A stretch of 64,000 nt of DNA from contig NZ_QYTV02000005.1 of NCBI RefSeq assembly GCF_003605385.1, positions 1-64,000 on the forward strand. Direction: 5' to 3'. The number at the start of each line of letters is the position of its first letter. Positions within the stretch are counted from its first letter, which is position 1. Shown here piece by piece: positions 44,903 to 54,207 of this stretch. Under the pieces are notes generated by a model. That model saw nothing but the letters and a program-made list of their open reading frames with translations. It was not told the DNA's origin and did not search any database. A program made the translations under genes and the position numbers. The DNA is from Siminovitchia acidinfaciens (lineage in GTDB: Bacteria; Bacillota; Bacilli; Bacillales; Bacillaceae_C).

Positions 44903-45361
44903 TTAGGCCTGCCAGCCTTTCACAATCCCTTTCATGAGCTCTTTTACCTGATCTTCCATGATAGATTGCTTAAATTGATCATCCATATGATCAAGCGGAA
45001 TAGAAGGTACGAACAACAAAGATTCTTGTGTAAAATGCTCCATTTCTCGCCAAGATGGATCGGATGTAAGATAAAATGTATACTTGGCTCCGTTTTCTTT
45101 AATTTTTTCTTCCCATTCCTGTAGTCTTTCGGCTTTTTGACTGTCCTCTGAATCACTTAGATATGTAAATGCAGGTAAAAAAAGCATTCTGCCCTTGAAT
45201 TGTCTTTCAAGGTGAAGGGATAGCAATTGAATGAACTCGCCTTTCTCCACTATTTGTTTCATGTTATGGCCAAGTGCAATTGGAACAAGCGGCACCATAA
45301 CCGTATCAATATATTCCTTTTCTTGCAGATAAACATCAATATCTTTAGCCTTCCATTCCAT
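44903..45361 (-). CDS. ypiF: YpiF family protein (DUF2487)
   Basis: A 152-residue soluble protein placed upstream of qcrA, as in B. subtilis; function unknown. Conserved-looking stretches are MEWKAKDIDVYLQEKEYIDT, MVPLVPIALGHNMKQ and GRMLFLPAFTYLSD. The ATG at 45361 follows AGGAGTGTTGATA; the extra N-terminal frame to 45388 lacks support. Confidence 0.88.
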   Translation of the reverse strand: MEWKAKDIDVYLQEKEYIDTVMVPLVPIALGHNMKQIVEKGEFIQLLSLHLERQFKGRMLFLPAFTYLSDSEDSQKAERLQEWEEKIKENGAKYTFYLTSDPSWREMEHFTQESLLFVPSIPLDHMDDQFKQSIMEDQVKELMKGIVKGWQA

Positions 45362-45469
45362 TATCAACACTCCTATTATGCTCTTCATTACTGTTAATCA
45401 TTCTAACAGAAATGAAAATATGAAACAAAAAAAGCGCGTGCGTTTCTGGATTATGAAGCCTTTTTAAAG

Positions 45470-45905
45470 AGGGGAATTTGTCTGGGCCACAAAGTTACAT
45501 GAACAAGACCCAGAGAGGTTTTGCATGATGTGATTGAATTAAGTAGCTCTCCTACGATCAGTCAACATCGCCGTGCATGTTGCTGGCTGCGAGTTCCATC
45601 TGTTTGAGGTCACAAGCCGTTTCCTTGTATTGGCTGAAAAACAGCCTCCATGGGAATCGTCTTGTGCTTGTCGGGGCTAAACTGGCGTCTCCGCTTTTCT
45701 TATGTCCAGCTTCAGCGCTCAGCGACTAGCAGACTTCCTCTTCCTTCCTACGATAAGTCAACATCGGCTCCGACGGACAGGACGTCCTAGTGCCACCGAA
45801 GCCACAGGATGTGGCGTTTTGAGGCGGCCGAGTCGCCGTGTTTCCTTTATCTCGTCGAAGTCGCTCCAGTCTGTACGTCGATGGTCAGGCACCTCCGCTT
45901 TTCTA
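45470..45905 (-). repeat. Foldback intergenic repeat, long mosaic copy (copy 8)
   Basis: On the minus strand it opens with TAGAAAAGCGGAGGTGCC, then ACGTACAGACTGGAG, and a module AACACGGCGACTCGGCCGCC. It later repeats AGAAAAGCGGAGACGCC, AGCCCCGACAAGCACAAGAC, GATTCCCATGGAGGC and AGCTACTTAATTCAATCACA. It therefore looks like two copies in tandem or nested. It fills the roughly 550-base gap between ypiB and ypiF. Confidence 0.78.
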
Positions 45906-45917
45906 TCAAAACGCAAT

Positions 45918-45944
45918 AAATCCTCCGGGCTCACCGGAGGATTT
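45918..45944 (-). terminator. Hairpin after ypiB
   Basis: AAATCCTCCGG and CCGGAGGATTT pair around a short loop immediately at the ypiB stop codon. The following T run is poor (ATTGCGTTTTG). The repeat begins just after it. Confidence 0.7.
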
Positions 45945-46494
45945 ATACTCGTTCTCTTAATTCTTTTAATCTTAGGGACAATTCATCGAAGCTCTTTTTA
46001 TCATATTGATCGAGCGCATCATCGATTGCTTTCAAAAGTTTGCTCTCCTGATATTTTTTTAAGCTTTCTTTCATGAATTGTTCTGCAATCGTCTTGTCTT
46101 TCTCGCTAATCAAAACTGTTTTTTTAACAAACGGATTTTCTTCCAAAACTGCAGCATATTGATGGCTTGCATTAGATGCCCGGAAGTTGATTTGAATATA
46201 TATGTCTTCATCTCTGTTCAATCGTATATCATGGAATGATTTTTCAGCATCCGTTGTCATAATATTATCTTTGTAAAAGCGGAATGGAACCTCTTTTGTG
46301 CAATGGGTAGACATGATCAGGCCCCGCGGACAAAATTGAGCTTCCTCAACAAAGTGGACTTTTTCCATTAGTTGATCGTGACTCATCAGATAGTTCAGAA
46401 TCCAGACGGATTCTCTTCTTTTCAATTGATACCTATTTAAAAACCAGCGAATAAAATCTTTTTTCTCGTTGACAGATACAGGGGTGGCCATCAT
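45943..46494 (-). CDS. ypiB: YpiB family protein (UPF0302)
   Basis: A 183-residue soluble protein of the conserved YpiB family. The N-terminal half contains [21 protein letters not shown] and [20 protein letters not shown]; the C-terminal third is helical and charged. Function is not established. ATG codons at 46494 and 46491 both follow GAGGAGGGATT. It is 30 bases after ypiA and probably co-transcribed. Confidence 0.9.
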   Translation of the reverse strand: MMATPVSVNEKKDFIRWFLNRYQLKRRESVWILNYLMSHDQLMEKVHFVEEAQFCPRGLIMSTHCTKEVPFRFYKDNIMTTDAEKSFHDIRLNRDEDIYIQINFRASNASHQYAAVLEENPFVKKTVLISEKDKTIAEQFMKESLKKYQESKLLKAIDDALDQYDKKSFDELSLRLKELRERV

Positions 46495-46524
46495 AATCCC
46501 TCCTCTGCGATTTTTATTCCACGG

Positions 46525-47781
46525 CTACTCCTCAAGTCGATCAATGATTTCAAGCCACTCGTCGTTTAAAGGATCCAGTGAACTCAAACGCCTGAATACA
46601 GCCGCTCCCTCGCTTCTTTTTCCCTCTTCCATTAGAAAAAATCCGTAGTCCTTCAAGAAGTCAGGGTTGTTTTTAAAGTCATTATATGCAAGCTTGTATT
46701 CATTTAATGCCTCGGAATATTGTTCTGTTTCCTGGTAGCTGTATGCAGCATCCCAATGAAGCTGCGGATCATCAGCATCTTTGAGGGCTGATATTACATC
46801 AAGAACTTCTTCATATCTCTGTTGATGTAAAAGCAGCTTGTTTAATAGGCTGGCAGCTTCCGCGGATTCAGGATCCAGTGCAACTGCCTGGCGCAGATAG
46901 CTTTCCGCTTTTTCTTCCCTTCCTGCTTTCATGAGAAGACTGGCAGTATAAACATAAAGATCTAAGTTATATTCATCCGCCGCCAAACCTTCTTCCGCTG
47001 AGTCAATTGCACTGTCAATATCACCCAATTGATCGTGGCATTTAGCCAAATATAAATATAACGGGTGATACTCATGATCCATCGTTTTTAATTCTTCAAA
47101 TGCATTCTTTGCTTTTTGATAAAGCCCTGCTTGAAAGGAGGTCAAACCATAACCAAATAAAACATTCAGGTTTTTTTGGTTCTCCAATGATTTTTCATAG
47201 TAAGGAATTGAATCTTCAAATGCACCTCCAGCACTCAGGGCCTCTGCCAGCCTTGCATATATATCAGACCCGGCCATAGTTTCCTCTCCGGCTTCAAGCA
47301 GCTTTTGATAGGAAACGACAGCTTCCAGGAAACGGCCAAGTGTCATATATAGCTCTGCCAGCGCAAAATCAATCACCGGCTCATCCTTGTACAATTTCTT
47401 TGCCTGCAAAAGCTTCTGTTCGCTTACTTCAAATAGACCTTGCATTTGGTATAGATCGGCTTCCAGAAGCAATGCTGCCGCGTAATTCGGATCCGTTTGG
47501 TCAATAGATTCCAAATAAGGATAAGCTTCCTCGTCCTTCCCCATATCAATAAGCAGCTCTGCCAGCGTAATCTTAAGTTCATTTTCTTCCGGAAACTGGG
47601 TTAGCAATATTTCATAAAGTTCCTTCGCTTCCTCTAAAAATCCATATTGTGATAACTGCTCCGCAAGCATGAACTTTCCTTCGGCTGAGCCGGTTTTCTT
47701 GACCCTGTTAATAATTTCTTCTGCCTTTGACAAATTCTGCATTTCAATGTGTTTGATTACCAATTCGGCATCCTTCATACA
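46525..47781 (-). CDS. ypiA: Tetratricopeptide-repeat protein YpiA
   Basis: A 418-residue cytoplasmic protein made almost wholly of TPR helices; recurring units include GFLEEAKELYEILLTQFP, YLAKCHDQLGDIDSAIDSAE and AESYLRQAVALDPESAEAA. In B. subtilis ypiA has the same place, between the aromatic supraoperon and ypiB; role unknown. The ATG at 47781 follows GAAAGGACATAAATGT, and the extension to 47856 is not supported. Confidence 0.92.
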   Translation of the reverse strand, partial: CMKDAELVIKHIEMQNLSKAEEIINRVKKTGSAEGKFMLAEQLSQYGFLEEAKELYEILLTQFPEENELKITLAELLIDMGKDEEAYPYLESIDQTDPNYAAALLLEADLYQMQGLFEVSEQKLLQAKKLYKDEPVIDFALAELYMTLGRFLEAVVSYQKLLEAGEETMAGSDIYARLAEALSAGGAFEDSIPYYEKSLENQKNLNVLFGYGLTSFQAGLYQKAKNAFEELKTMDHEYHPLYLYLAKCHDQLGDIDSAIDSAEEGLAADEYNLDLYVYTASLLMKAGREEKAESYLRQAVALDPESAEAASLLNKLLLHQQRYEEVLDVISALKDADDPQLHWDAAYSYQETEQYSEALNEYKLAYNDFKNNPDFLKDYGFFLMEEGKRSEGAAVFRRLSSLDPLNDEWLEIIDRLEE

Positions 47782-47896
47782 TTTATGTCCTTTCAGAGAA
47801 AGTGAATGTTTAATTATATTTCTACAGGGAATACTGAATATCCTCTTTTTTATCATTGAAATTAGTGATAAATAACTAAATATTATACTTTGACTG

Positions 47897-48967
47897 TTAC
47901 TTTTTCATCGTATGAAAAATGTTTTTAAGCACTTGTTCTTCCACTTCCATTAAAACGGGTTTGCCCGGAGCCTCCAAGAGAACAAATCGAGGTCGCTTAG
48001 CAATCGTCTTTTTATCCCGTTGCATTCCTTTAAACGCTTCATCAAACGACAAGTTTTTAGGAATCTCCAATTTATAGCTTAATACTTCGACCCATTTTTC
48101 AAACTGGTGGATTTGAAAGGAAAGTCCAAGTACTTCTTTGCTTACATGGAGCGCAAATACGATTCCCACCATGACAGCTTCTCCATGGGTTGTTTTCCCG
48201 TATCCAAGCGACGATTCAATAACATGGCCAAGTGTGTGTCCCAGATTTAAAATGGCTCGAAGGCCGCTTTCTTTTTCATCAACTGAAACTACCTCGGCCT
48301 TTATTTCCATACCTCTTTGCAAAACATGAATCAGTTGCTCATCAGTAATTGAGTGTAAATCTACGATTTCAGCCATAAGCATGTCTAGCAGTTTCGGATC
48401 AGCAATCAAAGCATGCTTTACAGCCTCGGCAAAGCCCGATCTCACTTCATGATCCGGAAGGGTCTTAATAAAATCAGTATGATAAATGACAGCATCAGGT
48501 TGGTGGAATGCTCCAATCATATTCTTTCCGAGAGGATGATTGATAGCAGTTTTCCCTCCAACCGCACTATCGTGCGCCAAGATGGTTGTCGGAACTTGAA
48601 TAAAAGAAATCCCCCTCATATATGAGGCTGCAACAAATCCAGCCAGATCCCCTACAGCACCGCCTCCGAATGCAATGATGCACGACTTTCTATCCAATCC
48701 CTGCTCCAGTGCATAGGTCAGGCAAGATTCAAAGACAGACATCTGTTTTGCCTGTTCTCCCGATGGAACTGTGCACACTGAATAATCAAGATTATCCGGC
48801 ACGGCGGTACGCAGTGTTTCCATATGAAGGCGACCGACCGTTTCGTCCGTGATTATAAGCAATTTTGTATAATTATTTTTGTTAATCACATTTGCCAGTT
48901 CATCTAATCCATTGGATTTAATGTAAATGGGATAACTTTTTGATGCAGTTTGAACAATGATTTCCAT
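47897..48967 (-). CDS. aroB: 3-dehydroquinate synthase
   Basis: A 356-residue NAD- and metal-dependent enzyme, the second shikimate step. Visible are FGGGAVGDLAGFVAASYMRG, QVPTTILAHDSAVGGKTAIN, the zinc-binding histidine region LNLGHTLGHVIES and HGEAVMVG. The ATG at 48967 follows GAGGTGAGCCGC; a 32-residue extension to 49063 would run into the repeat. It stands alone before ypiA: the aroC, hisC, tyrA and aroA genes that flank it in B. subtilis lie about 37 kb away. Confidence 0.95.
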   Translation of the reverse strand: MEIIVQTASKSYPIYIKSNGLDELANVINKNNYTKLLIITDETVGRLHMETLRTAVPDNLDYSVCTVPSGEQAKQMSVFESCLTYALEQGLDRKSCIIAFGGGAVGDLAGFVAASYMRGISFIQVPTTILAHDSAVGGKTAINHPLGKNMIGAFHQPDAVIYHTDFIKTLPDHEVRSGFAEAVKHALIADPKLLDMLMAEIVDLHSITDEQLIHVLQRGMEIKAEVVSVDEKESGLRAILNLGHTLGHVIESSLGYGKTTHGEAVMVGIVFALHVSKEVLGLSFQIHQFEKWVEVLSYKLEIPKNLSFDEAFKGMQRDKKTIAKRPRFVLLEAPGKPVLMEVEEQVLKNIFHTMKK

Positions 48968-49020
48968 GCGGCTCACCTCGGTTGTTCTTTCTATTTTACG
49001 ACTATTCAATGAAAATTGAA

Positions 49021-49278
49021 AGGAGAAAAGCGCAAGGCGCGCAGCTTTAGGCGACAAGCACAAGACGAATTTTGATGAGGAAGCTTTTCAGCCACCACAG
49101 CGAAGCTGCGTACTTAACTACATCGTGAAAAGCTTCATTGAATCTACTTCATGAAGCTTTGCGACGAGCTAAACAAGTCTTCTTCGAAAAAGCTATGGCT
49201 CAGGAGCAAGTTCATACTGAGTATGCTTCCTTGTAGCTTGTGACCGCGAGCGGATGACGCCTGGAGCTAGACATAATC
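49021..49278 (+). repeat. Foldback intergenic repeat, long form (copy 9)
   Basis: AGAAAAGCGCAAGGCGCGC, GGCGACAAGCACAAGACGA, CAGCCACCACAGCGAAGCT, GCGACGAGCTAAACAAGTC, TTCTTCGAAAAAGCT and CGCCTGGAGCTAGACATAA match the long copy at 13826 in the same order. It lies between aroB and ndk, where cheR and aroC are found in B. subtilis. Confidence 0.78.
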
Positions 49279-49330
49279 TATCGTTATTTCAAATAGAAAA
49301 TTCTATCTAATTTTAAACTTTCTTTGAAAC

Positions 49331-49357
49331 AAAAAAACACCTGCTGCTTAGCAGGCG
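49331..49357 (-). terminator. Terminator after ndk
   Basis: On the minus strand CGCCTGCT and AGCAGGTG pair (one G-U) around AAGC, followed by seven T. It lies about 15 bases after the ndk stop codon. Confidence 0.9.
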
Positions 49358-49371
49358 GTTGTAAATAAAAA

Positions 49372-49818
49372 TTAATAAACCCAGTTGTTAATTAGTTTGG
49401 AATATTCGATGAGCTCACTGTCATTGAAAAATAAACCAATTTCTCTATTAGCGCTCTCTGGCGAATCGGATCCATGAATGATATTCTTTCCGACAGTCAC
49501 GCCAAAATCTCCGCGGATTGTTCCAGGAGCTGCATCAGCAGGATTTGTTGCTCCCATCATTTGACGAGCAGTCGCAATTACATTTTCTCCTTGCCATACC
49601 ATCGCAAAGACTGGTCCGGAAGTGATGAATTCTACCAATTCTCCAAAGAATGGGCGTTCCTTATGTTCACCGTAATGCTCTTGTGCCAATTCATTCGATA
49701 CGTTCATCAATTTTGCTCCAACTAGCTGGAAGCCTTTCTTTTCAAAGCGTGCAACGATTTCACCGATCAATTCTCTTTGTACGCCGTCAGGTTTTACCAT
49801 TAAAAATGTTTTTTCCAT
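49372..49818 (-). CDS. ndk: Nucleoside diphosphate kinase
   Basis: A 148-residue enzyme that equilibrates NTP and NDP pools through a phosphohistidine. It begins [20 protein letters not shown]; the active histidine lies in [17 protein letters not shown]. The ATG at 49818 follows CAGGAGTGACATTC; a start at 49836 lacks a ribosome-binding site. It is 98 bases downstream of hepT. Confidence 0.97.
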   Translation of the reverse strand: MEKTFLMVKPDGVQRELIGEIVARFEKKGFQLVGAKLMNVSNELAQEHYGEHKERPFFGELVEFITSGPVFAMVWQGENVIATARQMMGATNPADAAPGTIRGDFGVTVGKNIIHGSDSPESANREIGLFFNDSELIEYSKLINNWVY

Positions 49819-49916
49819 GAATGTCACTCCTGCCATTTATCAATATCTTTTTTCGTTTTAAACCCAAGAAAGATAATATCATTTTTTTCATTCGCTGGCA
49901 AATTTTGAAAAAATGA

Positions 49917-50879
49917 TCAGTATCTTCTCTTTCCAATGTAATTGGCTATTTCCTTTAACGGTCTTTTCGCTTTGCTTTCAGGAAGCTCGTCCAAAATGGC
50001 TAAAGCTTTATCCAAATATCTTCTGCTCAGTTGATGAGACTGTTCGATAGCCCCTGATTCCTTAATCAGGTCGATAATTCTGGTCATTTCTTCTTTCTCT
50101 GTCTGTAGATTGACCTTTTCAAGCTTAGCTTTTATCCGGGAGTCACGCATGGCATATAAAGCCGGGAGTGTGATGTTTCCCTGGCGCAAATCTTCCCCAG
50201 CGGGCTTGCCCAATTCCTCTTCGGTGGCAGTAAAGTCTAGAATATCGTCTGTTATCTGAAACGCCATACCGATAAAATAACCGAATCTGTATAATCGTCT
50301 GTATATGTATGCATCCGTCCTGCCTGCAATAGCGCCAAGCTCACAACTGACAGCAATAAGGAGGGCCGTTTTCCTTTTGATCCTTCTAAAATAATCTCTC
50401 AATGTCTGATCAAATCGGTATTTATCTTTAATTTGTTCAATTTCTCCGATGCAAACTTCCACTATTGCCTTGGACAGCTTCTTATGTGCAAGCGGGTCAG
50501 AAATATTAGTCATATATTCCAAGGACCTTGCCAATATGAAATCACCGGTATACATGGCTACGCGGTCATCCCATATATAATTGATGGTAGGCAATCCTCT
50601 TCTCATATTGGCGTCATCGATGACATCGTCATGTACGAGAGATGCCATATGGATTAATTCGAGGGCCAACGCTACATTTTTGACTGTATCAATTCGGTAT
50701 TCACCAAATTTTGCAGACAATAAAACAAACACCGGGCGTATCCGTTTGCCGCCAGCCTTTAGCAGCTGAAGCGATGCATTATGCACCAGCTCTGAATTTG
50801 AAGAAACAGCCTTTTCAAGCTCTCTTTCAATTAAGTCCAAATCAGATTTATAATTCCTGTAAAGCCAAGTCAGTTTCAT
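49917..50879 (-). CDS. hepT: Heptaprenyl diphosphate synthase component II
   Basis: A 320-residue trans-prenyltransferase subunit with both aspartate-rich motifs: DDVIDDAN near residue 83 and DDILDF near 212, plus GGKRIRPVFVLLS. With HepS it makes the C35 side chain of menaquinone-7. It lies 15 bases after menG in the hepS-menG-hepT cluster typical of Bacillus. Confidence 0.96.
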   Translation of the reverse strand: MKLTWLYRNYKSDLDLIERELEKAVSSNSELVHNASLQLLKAGGKRIRPVFVLLSAKFGEYRIDTVKNVALALELIHMASLVHDDVIDDANMRRGLPTINYIWDDRVAMYTGDFILARSLEYMTNISDPLAHKKLSKAIVEVCIGEIEQIKDKYRFDQTLRDYFRRIKRKTALLIAVSCELGAIAGRTDAYIYRRLYRFGYFIGMAFQITDDILDFTATEEELGKPAGEDLRQGNITLPALYAMRDSRIKAKLEKVNLQTEKEEMTRIIDLIKESGAIEQSHQLSRRYLDKALAILDELPESKAKRPLKEIANYIGKRRY

Positions 50880-50894
50880 AAATTTTCCACCCAG

Positions 50895-51605
50895 TTATTC
50901 TAATTTCTGCTTCATGCCAATATGCGCCGCTGCAGCTCCCCCGCTGAATGGCTTGTAGATGACATCGACAAAACCGGCGCGCCAGAACATTTGAGCGAGC
51001 TCTTCCATTCCAGGAAAATCCCGTGCAGACTCCTGCAGCCACGAATACTCACCATAACTTTTGGCAAATATTTTTCCAAAGAGCGGCATGAGAAAGCGGA
51101 AATAAGCATAGTAGGCTTGACGGAATCCTGGAAGGGTCGGCTGGGACGTCTCAAGACAAACAGCCATTCCACCAGGTTTTGTCACACGATGCATTTCTTT
51201 TAATACTTGCATGTAATCGGGCACATTTCTAAGGCCAAATCCGATGGTTACATAATCAAAGCTATCATCATCAAACGGCAGCTCCATTGCATTGCCCTGA
51301 ATCAATTTGATTTGCCCTAAGCCTTTTGCTTCCACTTTGTCCTCAGCCACTGTCAGCATGTTTTTGCTGAAATCCAGCCCGACTACACGGCCTTCCTTCC
51401 CTGTTTGTTCCGCAAGGGAAATCGTCCAATCTCCGGTACCGCAACAAACATCCAGGGCACTGCTCCCTTTTTGGACATTCATCTTGTCCATCGTTACCTG
51501 TCGCCACTTTTTATGCTGCTGAAAACTGATAATCGAGTTCATTTTGTCATAATTTTTATGAATATTCTCAAAAACATTGTGTACCCGTTCTTCTTTAGAC
51601 TGCAT
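50895..51605 (-). CDS. menG: Demethylmenaquinone methyltransferase (MenG/UbiE)
   Basis: A 236-residue SAM-dependent methyltransferase, the last step of menaquinone synthesis. SAM motif I is [31 protein letters not shown] and [13 protein letters not shown] are the UbiE family signatures. The ATG at 51605 follows GAAGGTCACAAAA. It sits between the two subunits of heptaprenyl diphosphate synthase. Confidence 0.96.
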   Translation of the reverse strand: MQSKEERVHNVFENIHKNYDKMNSIISFQQHKKWRQVTMDKMNVQKGSSALDVCCGTGDWTISLAEQTGKEGRVVGLDFSKNMLTVAEDKVEAKGLGQIKLIQGNAMELPFDDDSFDYVTIGFGLRNVPDYMQVLKEMHRVTKPGGMAVCLETSQPTLPGFRQAYYAYFRFLMPLFGKIFAKSYGEYSWLQESARDFPGMEELAQMFWRAGFVDVIYKPFSGGAAAAHIGMKQKLE

Positions 51606-51628
51606 TTTTGTGACCTTCTTCCAACTAA

Positions 51629-52432
51629 TTATGTTGCTATTTGTTTATATTTATTGGCCAATTCTGTTATACGCTCTAGAAAAATCCCCGGCAATCCTAT
51701 AATCCGGGATGTTTCATCCATCAGTGCCTTTCTGCTTTGATCTATGTGGTGTGTACAAATTTCGTTCAATTGATGCTGGTCGTGCTGGGACAAATTAGAA
51801 AGAGGAATTGATTTCATTTGAGGTAAACAGAAATTTTTTAAGCCTTCAAAAAGAATCGAGAAGCGCCCGTTATTAAATTTCTCCATTTCCGACAACAGCC
51901 TTTTAAAATAAAGAAACTCTATGAAAAGACCTATGTATTCCGTTGATTGAAAATACTGGCAAAATTCATCGATAACAGTGCACTCAATTCTTTTAACATG
52001 CTCCATAAATGATTCGATATCAGATACATCCAATTGATATACATAAATTTTGGATTCATTGATTACTTTGATTGCATTGGCGAGAGTTCTAATTAAATTG
52101 ATATCGTCGATTCCAGCGAGAAGATGATAATATAAGCCGCTGAAATAGTCCCCTGCAAGGACAGAAAGCTGTCTCTCTGTTAGTGTTATCTGTTGACCCG
52201 CCACTTTGTCGTGAATATCCAGCGCTATTTGCACTAGCGATGCCGCAGCAATTTGACGTTCGTATTTTTCAACGGGGATACCAGAACCATCCATGGTCAT
52301 TAACAGCATAAGGATACGGTCTTCATCTATTTCAGGAGATTCCATATGTTCAAAAAGAAATTTATGATACATTTCATTTTTGACCAATCTTCTTATCGAA
52401 TCCGCCTTTTGTTCATAAATACACAGAGCCAT
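51629..52432 (-). CDS. hepS: Heptaprenyl diphosphate synthase component I
   Basis: A 267-residue small subunit of heptaprenyl diphosphate synthase. It lacks Asp-rich catalytic motifs and is recognised by [20 protein letters not shown] and [14 protein letters not shown], and by its place before menG and hepT. The ATG at 52432 follows GAGGATTACGGAT. About 100 bases of AT-rich sequence separate it from mtrB and could hold a promoter. Confidence 0.94.
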   Translation of the reverse strand: MALCIYEQKADSIRRLVKNEMYHKFLFEHMESPEIDEDRILMLLMTMDGSGIPVEKYERQIAAASLVQIALDIHDKVAGQQITLTERQLSVLAGDYFSGLYYHLLAGIDDINLIRTLANAIKVINESKIYVYQLDVSDIESFMEHVKRIECTVIDEFCQYFQSTEYIGLFIEFLYFKRLLSEMEKFNNGRFSILFEGLKNFCLPQMKSIPLSNLSQHDQHQLNEICTHHIDQSRKALMDETSRIIGLPGIFLERITELANKYKQIAT

Positions 52433-52536
52433 ATCCGTAATCCTCGTTTCTTTGCGTTTATTTCCTTCGAATTTTATAAGTATATCATATTATTATTGCT
52501 TTTTTTAACCGGTATTCGCACGGATTAAAATTACAT

Positions 52537-52770
52537 TCAATTGTTTCTTTCACTGTCCACTTCACCGAGAGATGTGAAGACTTTTGCATTTCCCCGTACT
52601 TTGATAGCGGAAGTGTGCTCAGTGAACTGGGCAATAAGCACTTCCCCTTGATCCAGTTTCTCCGCATGATGGAATCGGGTGTCTGTTCCTCTAGTCAATC
52701 CCATCACGTTTACCCCGTTTTCGAGAGCTTTAATTACTACATACTCATTCTGGTTGCTTGAGCTTTTCAT
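52537..52770 (-). CDS. mtrB: Tryptophan RNA-binding attenuation protein TRAP
   Basis: A 77-residue TRAP protomer; eleven assemble into a ring that, with bound tryptophan, wraps GAG/UAG repeats in trp leaders. The core [20 protein letters not shown] and [14 protein letters not shown] is almost unchanged from B. subtilis, including the Lys of KLD and the Lys-x-Arg of KVRG that bind RNA. It follows folE by 18 bases, the usual mtrAB arrangement. No trp gene is in the window, so its target lies elsewhere. Confidence 0.97.
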   Translation of the reverse strand: MKSSSNQNEYVVIKALENGVNVMGLTRGTDTRFHHAEKLDQGEVLIAQFTEHTSAIKVRGNAKVFTSLGEVDSERNN

Positions 52771-52788
52771 TGCTTCACCTCAAGGTAA

Positions 52789-53355
52789 TTATTGCTTAAT
52801 CAAAGATAATACTTCATTTCGTGACTGTCTATCCTTTAGGAAAATACCTCTAACAGCTGATGTAACTGTTTTGGAACCTGGCTTTTTTACACCGCGCATT
52901 GTCATACACATATGCTCTGCCTCGATGATTACCATGACCCCATGGGGCTCAAGCTTTTTCATTATGGCATCGGCTACTGTTGATGTAATCCGTTCCTGCA
53001 ACTGTGGACGGCGTGCCACAGTTTCTACCGCACGAGCTAATTTGCTAAGTCCGGTAACCCGTCCATTCCTCGGTATATAGGCAACATGAGCCTTGCCAAA
53101 AAAGGGTACCAAATGATGTTCACAAAGTGAGTAAAATGGTATATCCTTCACTAGGACTAATTCCTCGTGGTCTTCTCCGAATATGGTTTCAAAATACTGT
53201 TCGGGGTCCTTGCCTATTCCTGCAAAGATCTCTTCATACATCTTTGCAACCCGTTTTGGGGTATCAAGCAAACCCTCCCTATCTGGATCTTCACCAATGG
53301 CTTCCAATATCATTCGAACCGCTTCTTCAATTTGCTTGCGATCAAAATTACCCAT
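52789..53355 (-). CDS. folE: GTP cyclohydrolase I (FolE/MtrA)
   Basis: A 188-residue enzyme opening the folate/tetrahydropterin pathway. Zinc and active-site residues lie in [21 protein letters not shown] (Cys, His near 75) and [19 protein letters not shown] and [10 protein letters not shown] are also conserved. The ATG at 53355 follows GGGAGGCTTATAC. Overlap in function with mtrB: both belong to the mtr operon that supplies folate and regulates pabA/trp expression in B. subtilis. Confidence 0.97.
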   Translation of the reverse strand: MGNFDRKQIEEAVRMILEAIGEDPDREGLLDTPKRVAKMYEEIFAGIGKDPEQYFETIFGEDHEELVLVKDIPFYSLCEHHLVPFFGKAHVAYIPRNGRVTGLSKLARAVETVARRPQLQERITSTVADAIMKKLEPHGVMVIIEAEHMCMTMRGVKKPGSKTVTSAVRGIFLKDRQSRNEVLSLIKQ

Positions 53356-53414
53356 GTATAAGCCTCCCGTTATCGTAAAACACTAATAGAGCAATATTAA
53401 CATACATAACGGAT

Positions 53415-53632
53415 TAAAGAAAAGGAGAAGGCGCCTAGCCTTAGGCAACAACCAAAAGATGAATTTCAAAGTGCAGCTTTTAAGAACTACAGTAATGCTG
53501 CTGATCTCAAACACTTCATGAGTGACCTCTACTTTAGGTAAATTCCCGACGAGGAAACATATGCTTTCTTCAAGTTAGCTGTAGCACCGTCAGTTAGGAT
53601 CTCCTGTCCGTTGGCTCCGGACATATTATGTC
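53415..53632 (+). repeat. Foldback intergenic repeat, diverged long form (copy 10)
   Basis: AGGAGAAGGCGCCTAGCC, GCAGCTTTTAAGAACTACAG, AACACTTCATGAGTGACC and GATCTCCTGTCCGTTGGC parallel modules of other copies. It starts 60 bases upstream of folE and stops before the hbs terminator, filling this 380-base gap. Confidence 0.65.
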
Positions 53633-53683
53633 ATCATTCGAATGATAGTTTCTTCTAATTTTTATACTCTCATTAACATAAAT

Positions 53684-53714
53684 AAAAAGGAATCGCCATT
53701 TGGCAATTCCTTTT
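53684..53714 (-). terminator. Terminator after hbs
   Basis: On the minus strand GGAATTGCC and GGCGATTCC pair around AAAT, followed by TTTTTATTT. Confidence 0.92.
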
Positions 53715-53738
53715 CATACACTCAAACCATGTATGTAA

Positions 53739-54011
53739 TTATTTCACAGCATCTTTAAGAGCTTTACCTGGTTTGAATGCAGGCACTTTGCTTGCTGCGA
53801 TATCAATCTCTTCACCTGTTTGAGGGTTACGGCCTTTGCGGGCAGCACGCTCACGAACTTCAAAGTTACCAAAACCGATCAAGGAAACTTTATCGCCATT
53901 TGACAATGTGTCCTGAATGGATTGGAATACAGCTTCTACAGCTTTTGTTGCATCTTTTTTAGATAGCTCTGCCGCTTCAGCTACAGAATTGATCAAATCA
54001 GTTTTGTTCAT
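53739..54011 (-). CDS. hbs: HU-family DNA-binding protein HBsu
   Basis: A 90-residue histone-like nucleoid protein. [20 protein letters not shown] opens it; the DNA-binding arm has [24 protein letters not shown], with the Pro that intercalates DNA. The ATG at 54011 follows GGAGGAGGTGAATAGG. Tandem inverted repeats lie in its upstream region (54081-54150). Confidence 0.98.
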   Translation of the reverse strand: MNKTDLINSVAEAAELSKKDATKAVEAVFQSIQDTLSNGDKVSLIGFGNFEVRERAARKGRNPQTGEEIDIAASKVPAFKPGKALKDAVK

Positions 54012-54080
54012 CCTATTCACCTCCTCCAAATGAAATGTTTTTAATTCACAAGTATTATTACATGTGTAATCAAATTTTTA

Positions 54081-54110
54081 GATTTCTAAACATTTTTCGT
54101 GCTAGAAATC
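54081..54110. repeat. Inverted repeat A upstream of hbs
   Basis: GATTTCTA and TAGAAATC enclose a 14-base spacer, about 70 bases before the hbs start codon on the minus strand. It could form a leader hairpin or be a protein-binding site. Confidence 0.5.
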
Positions 54111-54113
54111 ATG

Positions 54114-54150
54114 AGAAATGCTTTTGAATCAACGTTCAAGGAGCATTTCT
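54114..54150. repeat. Inverted repeat B upstream of hbs
   Basis: AGAAATGC and GCATTTCT form the outer stem, with TGAA and TTCA inside. It directly follows inverted repeat A and shares its GAAAT-type arm sequence. Confidence 0.5.
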
Positions 54151-54207
54151 GCTTAAAAGATTATCATAATCAAATAATGATAGCAAGAATAAACAGCGTA
54201 ATAATCG

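Noticed and set aside
45702-46076. Plus-strand frame of 124 codons
   Set aside because: It runs through a repeat copy and into the complement of ypiB; not a gene.
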